Positions 35,893 through 44,093 are shown, counted from the stretch's first letter. The stretch: DNA of 64,000 nt from Pedobacter yonginensis (GCF_003173595.1 NZ_QGNZ01000005.1:62001-126000), one strand, 5' to 3'. Notes: generated by a model from the sequence alone, not told the origin. A program made the numbers and translations.

Positions 35893-37071
35893 ATGATTAC
35901 AGTAGCAGAAGCCAAAGCCCTAATCGCTGAAAATATTGCATCACTTAATCCATTAAACTTACCCATTGAACAGGCCAGCAGGCATATTTTAGCTGCTGAT
36001 GTTTTCGCAAAGTACGATATTCCGCAATTCAGACAATCTTCCATGGATGGCTATGCACTTCGATTCGAGGAAAAAGATTTAGCCCTTCAAATTGATGGTG
36101 AAATGGCTGCTGGAACCGCTAGCCCACTTAGCTTAGCACCAGGAAAAACAGCTAGAATTTTTACGGGTGCGCCACTTCCAGATGGTGCAGATACCGTAGT
36201 GATGCAAGAAAAGGTTTCTTTGAGTGAAGGAAAGTTAACTGTTTTAGATGATCGCCTTCAAGAGGGTGTTAATGTTCGGGCTGTAGGCTCAGAAATAAAA
36301 GCGAATGCCTTAGCCATGCACAAAGGCAGCATATTAAGCCCGGCCGCAATTGGCTTCTTGGCCGGAATAGGCATTACAGAAGTACCGGTTTATCCGCTCC
36401 CTACAGTTTCCATCATTGTTACGGGAAAGGAACTTCAATCGCCGGGAGAGGAATTGGGTTTTGGTCAGGTGTACGAGTCAAACTCTTATTCGTTGAGCGC
36501 CGCTTTAAAACAAGCAGGCATCATAAAAGTTGATGTGATTTGTGCAGATGATGATTTGGAAATTTTAACGGGGATTTTAGATGATGCATTGAAAAATAGT
36601 GATGTGGTTTTACTAACTGGCGGCGTAAGTGTAGGTGATTACGATTTCGTGCTTGAGGCTTCAAAAAGGTGCAAGGTGAATCAAATTTTTCATAAGGTGA
36701 AACAGAGACCAGGTAAGCCACTTTTCTTCGGTATGCAGGGTGCAAAACCCGTATTTGGTCTGCCCGGTAATCCATCATCCGTGTTAAGTTGCTTTTACAA
36801 CTATGTTTTGCCGGCTTTGTTTCAGATGGCGCGAAAGGAAAATCCGGTAAAAGAAATCTATGCAAAACTGACCGCAGCATACAACAAACCATCAGGATTA
36901 AGCCATTTCTTAAAGGGGACTTATCAAAATGGATTAGCCACGCCATTGAGCGCACAAGAATCCTTCCGATTAAGCTCTTTCGCCTATGCAAATTGCCTAA
37001 TTTGCCTTAATGAGGGCGTAGAACAATTCGAAAAAGGTGACCACGTAACCATTTTATTAATCCCCGATTAA
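35893..37071 (+). CDS. moeA: Molybdopterin molybdotransferase MoeA
   Basis: Inserts molybdate into adenylated molybdopterin. The 392-residue protein has the MoeA N-terminal region with SSMDGYALR near 51-59 and ARIFTGAPLPDGADTVVMQE near 89-108. The central MPT-binding domain contains LTGGVSVGDYDFV near 245-257 and KPLFFGMQG...VFGLPGNPSSVL near 275-300. The C-terminal domain IV is complete. It follows moaA and is 7 bases ahead of the TauE/SafE permease gene. Confidence 0.96.
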   Translation: MITVAEAKALIAENIASLNPLNLPIEQASRHILAADVFAKYDIPQFRQSSMDGYALRFEEKDLALQIDGEMAAGTASPLSLAPGKTARIFTGAPLPDGADTVVMQEKVSLSEGKLTVLDDRLQEGVNVRAVGSEIKANALAMHKGSILSPAAIGFLAGIGITEVPVYPLPTVSIIVTGKELQSPGEELGFGQVYESNSYSLSAALKQAGIIKVDVICADDDLEILTGILDDALKNSDVVLLTGGVSVGDYDFVLEASKRCKVNQIFHKVKQRPGKPLFFGMQGAKPVFGLPGNPSSVLSCFYNYVLPALFQMARKENPVKEIYAKLTAAYNKPSGLSHFLKGTYQNGLATPLSAQESFRLSSFAYANCLICLNEGVEQFEKGDHVTILLIPD

Positions 37072-37078
37072 TTATTCC

Positions 37079-37819
37079 ATGCAGGCAGAAATTTTACTTT
37101 TTTTTGGTTTATTGTTTACCGTTGCATTTCTATATGCATCTGTGGGGCATGGTGGGGCAAGTGGGTATTTGGCATTAATGGCTATTTTCGCCATTTCACC
37201 ATTGGTGATGAAACCAACTGCTTTACTGCTAAATTTATTTGTTTCATCTGTTTCATTCATACAATTTTATAGGGGTGGGCATTTTAAATGGAAAGTATTT
37301 TGGCCATTTGCCCTATCCTCCATCCCACTCTCTTTCGTTGGGGGCACAATGGCTATCGATAGCAACATCTATAAGAAGATTTTGGGTGCATTACTGCTTA
37401 TTCCCGTAATTCGTTTTTTCTTTTTCAAAAATACCGATCCAAAGGATTTCAGACCGCCAAATTTTGCGCTATCACTATTAATTGGGGGCATAATTGGCTT
37501 ACTATCAGGCATGATTGGAATTGGAGGTGGCATTATTCTGTCTCCAATTTTACTACTTTTAAAATGGACCGATCAAAAACAAACCGCAGCAATAAGTGCA
37601 GCATTTATATTTGTAAATTCGGTAGCTGGCTTAGGTGGTCAATTGATAAAAGGAATTAATTTCAGTACGGATATGATAGCCTATGTTGTTGTAGCCTTTG
37701 TGGGTGGTTTACTTGGCGCTTATTTCGGTGCACTTAAATTCCCACAAACCTTACTTAAAAATGTTTTGGCCTGTGTACTTGCATTAGCAGCCTATAAATT
37801 ATTATTCACTTATGCATAA
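37079..37819 (+). CDS. TauE/SafE family membrane permease inside the cofactor operon
   Basis: An eight-helix membrane protein of 246 residues in the family that exports sulfite or organosulfonates, or moves other anions. Its repeat signature is GHGGASGYLALMAI near 21-34 and its counterpart GMIGIGGGIILSPILLL near 142-158. No substrate is clear. Its position between moeA and moaD with gaps of only 7 and 33 bases suggests a link to cofactor synthesis, for example molybdate uptake, sulfite disposal or sulfur supply. Molybdate ABC transporter genes (modABC) are absent from the window. Confidence 0.88.
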   Translation: MQAEILLFFGLLFTVAFLYASVGHGGASGYLALMAIFAISPLVMKPTALLLNLFVSSVSFIQFYRGGHFKWKVFWPFALSSIPLSFVGGTMAIDSNIYKKILGALLLIPVIRFFFFKNTDPKDFRPPNFALSLLIGGIIGLLSGMIGIGGGIILSPILLLLKWTDQKQTAAISAAFIFVNSVAGLGGQLIKGINFSTDMIAYVVVAFVGGLLGAYFGALKFPQTLLKNVLACVLALAAYKLLFTYA

Positions 37820-37852
37820 CATAAAATTTAACCCATCAGGTAAATTAGCGAA

Positions 37853-38086
37853 ATGGAAATTCAATTACTAAGCTTCGGCAAAATAGCCGAAATTATAACC
37901 GTTAAACATGTAAATATCGAGGGTATTTCAGATACCGATGGATTGAAATCACATCTCGAAGCACAATTTCCTGAATTGAAAAACGTGAAATATAAACTCG
38001 CTGTAAATAAGCTAATTGTACAAAGCAACACAAGTCTTACCCATCATGCAACTGTAGCAATTATGCCCCCATTTTCTGGAGGATAA
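37853..38086 (+). CDS. moaD: Molybdopterin synthase small subunit MoaD
   Basis: Ubiquitin-fold sulfur carrier of 77 residues. Its C-terminus ends in PPFSGG; the terminal Gly-Gly is thiocarboxylated by MoeB plus a sulfurtransferase and delivers the dithiolene sulfur to the pterin. Length is typical for the family. It lies 10 bases before moeB, the expected partner. Confidence 0.93.
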   Translation: MEIQLLSFGKIAEIITVKHVNIEGISDTDGLKSHLEAQFPELKNVKYKLAVNKLIVQSNTSLTHHATVAIMPPFSGG

Positions 38087-38096
38087 ACCTGTACCA

Positions 38097-39215
38097 ATGG
38101 ATACCGAACGATACAACAGACAGCTCATTTTAAAAGGATTTGGAGAAACCGCCCAACAGAAACTTGCTGATGCAAAGGTGCTGATTATTGGTGTGGGCGG
38201 ATTAGGCTGTCCGGCATTGCAGTACCTTGTGGCCTCAGGAATTGGCAAAATTGGTATGGTAGATGGAGATCGCGTATCGCTCAGCAATTTGCATCGGCAA
38301 ATATTGTTTACCACAGCCGATGTTGGAAAACTGAAAGTGGAAGTTGCCAGCAAGAGGCTGAATGAACTAAACCCTCAAATCGGAATTGAAGCTTATCCAA
38401 ATTTTATTACCCAGACAAATGCTTTACAAATCTTCAGCCAGTACGATTTGATTATAGATGGAACAGATAATTTTGAATCACGATATTTAATAAATGATGC
38501 CTGCGCCTTACTCCAAAAACCTTTAATTTTCGCTGCGGTTTCTGGTTTTGAAGGCCAATTGGCCATTTTTAACATCGAAGATCAGAATGGAGTGAAAACC
38601 AATTACCGTGATTTATTCCCAATTCAACCCGGTAAAGGAGAAATTCCAAACTGTGCAGAAAATGGCATTTTAGGTGTTTTGCCAGGCATCATCGGAACCA
38701 TGATGGCAACAGAAGCCATCAAATTAATTACCGGAATTGGCGAAGCATTAATCAATCAAATACTAAACTATAACCTTTTAAATCAACAGGTTTACACGAT
38801 AACCATAACCCCCTCACCGAACAACACCTATAAATTACCCTCCAACCAAAACGAGTTTTTAAACATGAATTACGGCAGCAATGTACAGAGCAAAGCAAAA
38901 CAAGTGGTTGAAATTGATATTGATGAATTCGAAAATCTTCAGAAAAAAAAATCTACATTGATTATTGACGTAAGAGAAACTTATGAAGTGCCTGTATTGA
39001 ATTTATCCGATTATAAACAAGTGCCCATGTCTGTTTTCGAAAGTTTTTTAAATCAGGATATCGAACAAGAAAACATTGTTTTGCTTTGCCAACACGGCAT
39101 TAGAAGTTTGGCGGCGGCTGAAGAGCTACACGAAAAATATGGCGATAAAAAACACATATACAGCTTAAAAGGAGGCGTAATACGCTGGAAAAAATATTTT
39201 ACCACAACACCATGA
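38097..39215 (+). CDS. moeB: MoeB-type adenylyltransferase with C-terminal rhodanese domain
   Basis: Adenylates and thiocarboxylates MoaD. The 372-residue protein joins a ThiF/E1-like domain (LIIGVGGLGCPALQYL near 29-44, with the catalytic Cys in PNCAENGILG near 182-191) to a rhodanese domain whose active loop is CQHGIRS near 332-338. The zinc-binding CxxC pairs usual in MoeB are absent: the segment corresponding to CYRC reads NYRD. The fusion supplies its own sulfurtransferase. Its TGA overlaps the ATG of moaE by 4 bases (ATGA). Confidence 0.93.
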   Translation: MDTERYNRQLILKGFGETAQQKLADAKVLIIGVGGLGCPALQYLVASGIGKIGMVDGDRVSLSNLHRQILFTTADVGKLKVEVASKRLNELNPQIGIEAYPNFITQTNALQIFSQYDLIIDGTDNFESRYLINDACALLQKPLIFAAVSGFEGQLAIFNIEDQNGVKTNYRDLFPIQPGKGEIPNCAENGILGVLPGIIGTMMATEAIKLITGIGEALINQILNYNLLNQQVYTITITPSPNNTYKLPSNQNEFLNMNYGSNVQSKAKQVVEIDIDEFENLQKKKSTLIIDVRETYEVPVLNLSDYKQVPMSVFESFLNQDIEQENIVLLCQHGIRSLAAAEELHEKYGDKKHIYSLKGGVIRWKKYFTTTP

Positions 39216-39655
39216 GCGAGAAAAAAATTAAAAATATATTTGTAGAAGGCGCAATTAGTCCACAATTTATTGCCGAAAGCATTGCCAAACACAGTTCGAA
39301 AACTGAAATTGGTGGACATGGCATTTTCCTTGGTCAGGTAAGGAAAGACAAAATTGACGAAAACACAGTGGCAGCAATAGAATATACCGCTTTCGAAGAT
39401 CTGGCTCTTGAAAAAATGCACCTCATTAGAGAAGATATTTTCGAAAAATATCCCTTAACCTGCATGCACATTTACCAATCATTAGGCACCGTAAAGGCGG
39501 GAGAAATCTGTTTGTTCGTTTTCACTTCATCAGCGCATCGCAAACCAGCCATCGCGGCTTGCGAGGAGGTTGTAGAACGACTAAAGGCTGAACTGCCAAT
39601 TTGGGGCAAAGAAATTTTTGAAGACGGATCACATCAATGGAAAGAAAATAAATAA
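39212..39655 (+). CDS. moaE: Molybdopterin synthase catalytic subunit MoaE
   Basis: Large subunit of molybdopterin synthase, which transfers sulfur from MoaD to precursor Z. The 147 residues include the active-site region RKPAIAACEEVVERLK and the catalytic Lys in PIWGKEIF near 132-139. The N-terminus has GHGIFLGQVRKDK. It overlaps moeB by 4 bases and is 1 base ahead of the moaCB start, so translation is tightly coupled. Confidence 0.95.
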   Translation: MSEKKIKNIFVEGAISPQFIAESIAKHSSKTEIGGHGIFLGQVRKDKIDENTVAAIEYTAFEDLALEKMHLIREDIFEKYPLTCMHIYQSLGTVKAGEICLFVFTSSAHRKPAIAACEEVVERLKAELPIWGKEIFEDGSHQWKENK

Positions 39656-39656
39656 C

Positions 39657-40562
39657 ATGGTTAACATTACATCCAAATCCAATACCCTCAGAGTTGCAAT
39701 TGCTACGGCTACCGTACGCGTATCCAAAATCGAAACCATTGAAGCCATACAAAACCGCAAGGTTCCAAAAGGCGATGTATTTGAATTCGCCAGAGCAGCT
39801 GGCCTATTGGGTGTAAAAAAAACCAGTGATGTGATTCCAGATTGCCATCCCCTACCTGTAGAATTTACCGCCATTACCTACGAAATTGAAGGTTTAACCG
39901 TTGTTATTTCTGTTGAAGTGCATACCATTTATAAAACTGGTGTTGAGGTAGAAGCCATGCACGGTGCTGCGGTTACCGCCTTAACCATGTACGATATGCT
40001 AAAACCGATTGATAAAGGGGTAGAGATAGAATCAGTTAAATTGCTTAAGAAATCTGGCGGAAAAACAGATTTCAACAAGAACGATTTTGCACACTTAAAA
40101 GCTGGCGTAGTGGTGTGTTCAGATACCATTTCTGCTGGTCAAGGAGAAGATAGATCGGGCAAAGCAATTATTGCCAAATTGGAATCTTTTGGAATAGAAA
40201 GCACACATTATGAAGTCATTGCAGATGATTTTGAGATCATACAAAATCAGGTTAAACAACTTACAGAAAAAGTACAGCTTCTAATTTTTACCGGTGGTAC
40301 AGGCTTATCGCCGAGAGATGTAACGTTCGATGCCATTGAACCGCTGATTGAGCAACCAATAGATGGGATAATGGAAACGGCCAGGCGCTATGGACAAGAA
40401 AGAATGCCATTTGCCATGCTATCTAGAGGTGTGGCAGGCTTAATCGGTCAAACTTTGGTTATGGCTTTCCCAGGGTCGGTTAAGGGGGCACAAGAGAGTA
40501 TGGATGCATTATTCCCTCAGGTATTGCATGTATTTAAGGTAATGAAAGGCGATCGGCATTAA
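39657..40562 (+). CDS. moaCB: MoaC-MoaB bifunctional fusion
   Basis: MoaC (about residues 1-150) makes cyclic pyranopterin monophosphate together with MoaA; MoaB (about 155-301) is a molybdopterin-binding/adenylyltransferase-like protein. I start at ATG 39657, one base past the moaE stop; an earlier in-frame ATG at 39618 lies inside moaE. The product has 301 residues. MoaC motifs: PDCHPLPVEF near 61-70 and VEAMHGAAVTALTMYDMLK near 100-115. MoaB motif: LLIFTGGTGLSPRDVT near 207-222. Fusions of this kind are known in Bacteroidota. It converges with the Met-rich peptide gene across a shared hairpin. Confidence 0.94.
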   Translation: MVNITSKSNTLRVAIATATVRVSKIETIEAIQNRKVPKGDVFEFARAAGLLGVKKTSDVIPDCHPLPVEFTAITYEIEGLTVVISVEVHTIYKTGVEVEAMHGAAVTALTMYDMLKPIDKGVEIESVKLLKKSGGKTDFNKNDFAHLKAGVVVCSDTISAGQGEDRSGKAIIAKLESFGIESTHYEVIADDFEIIQNQVKQLTEKVQLLIFTGGTGLSPRDVTFDAIEPLIEQPIDGIMETARRYGQERMPFAMLSRGVAGLIGQTLVMAFPGSVKGAQESMDALFPQVLHVFKVMKGDRH

Positions 40563-40595
40563 AAAATTGGCAGGAAGAAAAACCCTTCCTGCCAA
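40561..40595 (-). terminator. Hairpin between moaCB and the Met-rich peptide gene
   Basis: TTGGCAGGAAG (40567-40577) pairs perfectly with CTTCCTGCCAA (40585-40595), an 11-bp stem with a 7-base loop. On the minus strand it is followed by TTTTTT, so it terminates the leftward peptide transcript; it may also stop rightward moaCB transcripts. Confidence 0.85.
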
Positions 40596-40599
40596 GAAA

Positions 40600-40851
40600 C
40601 TACATTTTGCCTTTTGACATTTTGTCTTTTGCCATTTTTGATTGCTCCATTTTGGCTTTTTTCGTGGTATCTGCCTTCATTTTAGACATCTTATCCACCT
40701 TCTTCTTCTCCATTTTATCGGTTTTCATTTTAGACATTTTGTCTTTTTCCTGCAAAGGACCATTTGATGCAAAGGTTGAAAACGATACGCTGGCCACCAC
40801 CAATGCAGAAAGAATTAATTTACCTACTGATTTTAAAATTTGATTTTTCAT
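40600..40851 (-). CDS. Secreted Met/Lys-rich repeat peptide (MrpX/MXKDX-like)
   Basis: An 83-residue protein with a signal peptide (MKNQILKSVGKLILSALVVA, likely cleaved after STFA, near residue 29). The ~54-residue mature part is almost only Lys, Met, Asp, Ser, Ala and Thr: nine Met in short units such as KMSKMKTDKMEKKK and KMSKMKAD. This resembles the pentapeptide MXKDX repeat proteins. The methionine-rich MrpX of Azospira suillum has the same kind of composition and acts as a sacrificial methionine pool for hypochlorite. The gene carries the shared ECF-type promoter motif (40876-40904) and lies beside methionine sulfoxide reductase genes. Function is inferred. Confidence 0.75.
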   Translation of the reverse strand: MKNQILKSVGKLILSALVVASVSFSTFASNGPLQEKDKMSKMKTDKMEKKKVDKMSKMKADTTKKAKMEQSKMAKDKMSKGKM

Positions 40852-40875
40852 GTTTTATGAGTTTTGTATATCCGC

Positions 40876-40904
40876 TTAGTCGAAAACCTTTTCAATACCT
40901 TACA
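40876..40904 (-). promoter_or_regulatory. ECF-type promoter motif, copy A (Met-rich peptide gene)
   Basis: Reading leftwards: TGTAAGGT (40904-40897), 14 bases, CGACTAA (40882-40876), 24 bases before the start codon at 40851. Identical to copies B and C in both boxes and spacing. Confidence 0.8.
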
Positions 40905-41023
40905 TAAAAACATTTTTTGTTCTCTTTCCTGTAAAGTGTAAATTAAATGCCCATAAATTACCGATCTTGTTAGAAGTCTAGCCAGTAGAATGATTTCCTC
41001 AATCACCTCATTTATTTTTATTT

Positions 41024-41052
41024 TGTAAGGTTTAGGATGCTCAACCGACTAA
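41024..41052 (+). promoter_or_regulatory. ECF-type promoter motif, copy B (DUF1223 operon)
   Basis: TGTAAGGT (41024-41031), 14 bases, CGACTAA (41046-41052). The first ATG follows after 7 bases (41060), too close for a normal leader. Either the transcript is nearly leaderless or translation starts at the second ATG (41069). Confidence 0.8.
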
Positions 41053-41059
41053 GTATAAA

Positions 41060-41857
41060 ATGATCATCATGATAAAGAACATAATATTGCCTGTTATTGC
41101 ATTTGGGATAATTGGCTTAGGATTGGCTTTTAATCCTGTAAATAAAGACACATCAAAAACAATAAATACTGCACCAACTGGATTTGCCGTCGTTGAGTTG
41201 TTCACATCAGAAGGGTGCTCCAGTTGCCCACCAGCCGATGCACTTATTGCAAAAATCGAAAAAGAAAGTGCTGGTAAGCCTATCTACATTTTAGCCTATC
41301 ATGTAGATTATTGGGATAGGCTAGGCTGGAAAGATACATTTAGCGATGCCAAATTTTCTGCAAGGCAAAACCGTTACGCCAATTGGTTAAATTTAAAAAG
41401 CGTTTATACACCTCAAATCGTGGTTAATGGCGATCAAGAATTTGTCGGTTCAAACGAAGTAACATTACGCAAAAGCCTGGCTACCGAACTTGCAAAGCCC
41501 TCAAGCCAGAATTTGGAAATTTCTTTAAGCAGATCGGATAATCACAATTTGAGCATAAGCTATAAAACAAACCAAAAAACCGATGACTACAATTTAGTAG
41601 TGGCTTTGGTGAGCCCAATGGCAACAAACAAAATATTAAGGGGCGAAAATAAAGGCAGAACGCTTGCTCATATTCAAATCGTTCAACAGTTTGAATCCAT
41701 CCCTATTAAAGGCAACACCAACGGAACTGCCAACATTGCACTCGCCCGGGCAAAGCAAAATGATGCTTTACAAGTCATTTGTTTCTTGCAAAACAACACC
41801 ACAGGCAAAATAACAGCAGCATCCAAATTAAATACGAGAGAATTGCAAACTGATTGA
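41060..41857 (+). CDS. DUF1223 thioredoxin-like secreted protein
   Basis: A 265-residue protein of the DUF1223 family, predicted thioredoxin fold of unknown activity. An N-terminal hydrophobic segment (IKNIILPVIAFGIIGLGLAF) should export or anchor it. The redox pair is C53-C56 in FTSEGCSSCPPAD. WDRLGWKDTFSD and VYTPQIVVNG are conserved family blocks. It is the first gene of the operon with the cytochrome b and the MsrP-like enzyme. The ATG at 41060 and a second one at 41069 are both possible starts; the promoter position favours the second. It may help to reduce or protect thiols in the envelope. Confidence 0.88.
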   Translation: MIIMIKNIILPVIAFGIIGLGLAFNPVNKDTSKTINTAPTGFAVVELFTSEGCSSCPPADALIAKIEKESAGKPIYILAYHVDYWDRLGWKDTFSDAKFSARQNRYANWLNLKSVYTPQIVVNGDQEFVGSNEVTLRKSLATELAKPSSQNLEISLSRSDNHNLSISYKTNQKTDDYNLVVALVSPMATNKILRGENKGRTLAHIQIVQQFESIPIKGNTNGTANIALARAKQNDALQVICFLQNNTTGKITAASKLNTRELQTD

Positions 41858-41907
41858 TAAATCCAACTCGATAAATTTCCAGTATATTACATGTAAATCA
41901 AGCTCTG

Positions 41908-42624
41908 ATGAAAGAAATAAAAGAAAAGCATTCATTCTTAATGCGTTGGACCCATTGGGTCAATTTTCCGGTGCTTACCATTATGATTTGGAGTGGACTA
42001 TTTATCTATTGGGCAAATGATGCGTATGGCATTTCTATTTTCGGGTTTAGTTTGATAAAATTTTTCCCCCAATGGTTTTACAATTATTTTCACATCCCAC
42101 ACCGGCTAGCAGAAGGCATGGCCTATCACTTTCTATTTATGTGGTTCTTTTTCATTAATGGATTGCTTTATATCGCCTATACCATTTTTTCGGGTGCTTG
42201 GAGAGAACTGATTCCGAAGCGAAATTCTTTTAAAGAAGCCTGGTTGGTGCTACTGCACGATTTGCACATTCGAAAAACCATCCCCCCACAAAAAAAATAT
42301 AACGCCGCCCAAAGAATTGCCTACACCGCCATAATTGTAATGGGCATTGGTTCAATCGCCACCGGCTTAGCCATTTATAAACCTGTTCAATTTTATTGGC
42401 TTTGCTGGCTCTGCGGTGGTTACCATTTTGCAAGAATCATTCACTTTACCCTAACCATTGGCTACGTACTCTTTTTTGTCATCCACATTGTTCAGGTTGC
42501 GCTTGCCGGTTGGAACAATTTCCGATCCGTTATTTCTGGCTTTGAGGTGATTGATTCTTCAGCTAAAAACAAATCTAATAACCTACCTGTAGAAAAAGTT
42601 AAGGAGAAAAATGGAAACGACTAA
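41908..42624 (+). CDS. Membrane cytochrome b (b561/thiosulfate reductase subunit type)
   Basis: A 238-residue membrane protein with four or five hydrophobic segments. Potential heme-ligand His residues are RWTHWVN near 14-20, IPHRLAEGMAYHFLF near 64-78 and HFARIIHFTLTIGY, HIVQ in the last helices. It resembles cytochrome b subunits that pass quinol electrons to periplasmic molybdoenzymes, and is not the ferric-reductase-type MsrQ fold. It overlaps the MsrP-like gene by 14 bases, so it is probably its electron donor. Strong co-translation is expected. Confidence 0.85.
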   Translation: MKEIKEKHSFLMRWTHWVNFPVLTIMIWSGLFIYWANDAYGISIFGFSLIKFFPQWFYNYFHIPHRLAEGMAYHFLFMWFFFINGLLYIAYTIFSGAWRELIPKRNSFKEAWLVLLHDLHIRKTIPPQKKYNAAQRIAYTAIIVMGIGSIATGLAIYKPVQFYWLCWLCGGYHFARIIHFTLTIGYVLFFVIHIVQVALAGWNNFRSVISGFEVIDSSAKNKSNNLPVEKVKEKNGND

Positions 42625-43396
42625 TCAAAACAAAGAACAGCTTAGTGTAGAGCAAAAAATAAAACGTAGAAATTTTATTTCGTTTGGCGTTTTTTTCGCA
42701 CTCGGTGGAACCGCCGTAGCCGGATGGAAATGGCTGTTAAACTCGCCGGATGAAGTAGCTGGCGTTACAGCCAATGCGAAGGCACCGTTAAGAAGAGCAT
42801 TGAACAAAACAGAACTTTTCTTTCGCAACTTTTACAGCAATAAGCATCTGGTTAAAACCTATCCAACATCCAGAGCAGCCAAAAATGTTCGTGTAAATAG
42901 CTTAATCGGAATAAATGATGATGAAGATTTCGATGCGAAAAACTGGCATTTGGCCGTTAAATTAAATAACCTGCAAACGCTAAACATTAATATTGATGAA
43001 ATTAAAGCCTTGCCGAAAACGGAAATTGTTTTTGACTTTAAGTGTGTTGAGGGTTGGGATCAAATTCAACATTGGGGAGGCGTTAAATTGAGCGACTTTT
43101 TAGCGCACTTTAAACTGATTGAACAAAGCAAAAAACAATACATGGGCTTAGAAACCCCCAACGGAAAATATTATGTAGGCTTAGAAATGGAATGTGTGCT
43201 GCATCCACAAACCCTACTGGCTTATGAAATGAATAATCAACCCATTTCAATGGAGCATGGTGCCCCTTTAAGATTGATTGTTCCCGTTAAATATGGAATA
43301 AAGAACCTCAAAAGAATTGGCACCATGTCGTTTAGCAATGCCCGCCCTAAGGATTATTGGGCAGAACAGGGTTACGATTATTATTCAGGACTTTAA
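42611..43396 (+). CDS. Tat-exported molybdoenzyme of the sulfite oxidase/MsrP superfamily
   Basis: A 261-residue oxidoreductase with the sulfite-oxidase-type molybdopterin fold. The N-terminus has a twin-arginine motif (KRRNFISFG near 18-26) followed by a hydrophobic stretch. The molybdenum-ligand Cys is in FDFKCVEGWD near 144. The conserved C-terminal VPVKYGIKNLKRIG is present. E. coli MsrP repairs oxidised periplasmic methionines using electrons from MsrQ; here a b-type cytochrome gene overlaps it instead. This cofactor needs no nucleotide, and the full synthesis cluster lies 2-9 kb upstream. Whether it reduces methionine sulfoxide or oxidises sulfite is not proven. Confidence 0.85.
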   Translation: METTNQNKEQLSVEQKIKRRNFISFGVFFALGGTAVAGWKWLLNSPDEVAGVTANAKAPLRRALNKTELFFRNFYSNKHLVKTYPTSRAAKNVRVNSLIGINDDEDFDAKNWHLAVKLNNLQTLNINIDEIKALPKTEIVFDFKCVEGWDQIQHWGGVKLSDFLAHFKLIEQSKKQYMGLETPNGKYYVGLEMECVLHPQTLLAYEMNNQPISMEHGAPLRLIVPVKYGIKNLKRIGTMSFSNARPKDYWAEQGYDYYSGL

Positions 43397-43417
43397 TAAA
43401 AAAGCATGCTACCTGCA

Positions 43418-44077
43418 TTACTTTCCTAGAAACTCTGGCTTAATTAAAGCGCTCATACTTTTTCTAAGTTTCATCACTTTTGGGGCAGATACATTTTGAA
43501 TATATGAACTGCTGGGATGCAACTTATAATAGCCTTGGTGATAATTTTCCGCCGGGTAAATCACTTTAAAAGGCTCAACCTCCGTAACAATCGGATTTGA
43601 GTAGTGATGACTTGCATTCACTTTAGCAATTACACTTTTAAGTGTTGTTTGTTCTTCAGGCGTTCTATAAAAAGCAATTGAACGATAATCTTCGCCCTCA
43701 TCTGGGCCTTGGCGATTTAAGGTAGTTGGATCATGTGCATAGAAAAACGCTTCTACAAGCTGTGCGTAACTAATCACTTTTGGATTGTAATACACCTGAA
43801 CAGATTCTGCATGCCCGGTATTGTCAGCACATACCTGCTCGTATGTGGGGTTTTTAACCGTTCCGCCTGCATATCCGGATACCACCTTGGTTACGCCCTT
43901 CAACTCACTTAAGCCTTCTGATAGCGCCCAAAAGCATCCCCCGCCAAAAGTAGCAACTTTTTCATCAGCCTGCGGGACAGGCAATTTGGCAAAGGCATTC
44001 CCGTTTTTTGTCGATTGACCATTTGCACATGCACTTAATAAAAGCAGTGCACAGATCCATATTTTATTTAGTTTCAT
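43418..44077 (-). CDS. msrA: Peptide-methionine (S)-S-oxide reductase MsrA, lipoprotein form
   Basis: Reduces the S-form of methionine sulfoxide. The 219-residue product begins with a lipoprotein signal (MKLNKIWICALLLLSAC, lipobox LSAC), so it acts in the envelope. The catalytic Cys is in FGGGCFWAL near 45-53, and the family block YAGGTVKNPTYEQVC follows near 70-84. Resolving Cys positions differ from the textbook enzymes and I cannot assign them. It follows msrB by 16 bases on the same strand, and its end lies 21 bases from the MsrP-like gene, which converges with it. Confidence 0.95.
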   Translation of the reverse strand: MKLNKIWICALLLLSACANGQSTKNGNAFAKLPVPQADEKVATFGGGCFWALSEGLSELKGVTKVVSGYAGGTVKNPTYEQVCADNTGHAESVQVYYNPKVISYAQLVEAFFYAHDPTTLNRQGPDEGEDYRSIAFYRTPEEQTTLKSVIAKVNASHHYSNPIVTEVEPFKVIYPAENYHQGYYKLHPSSSYIQNVSAPKVMKLRKSMSALIKPEFLGK

Positions 44078-44093
44078 AACGATGTCTGAATAA

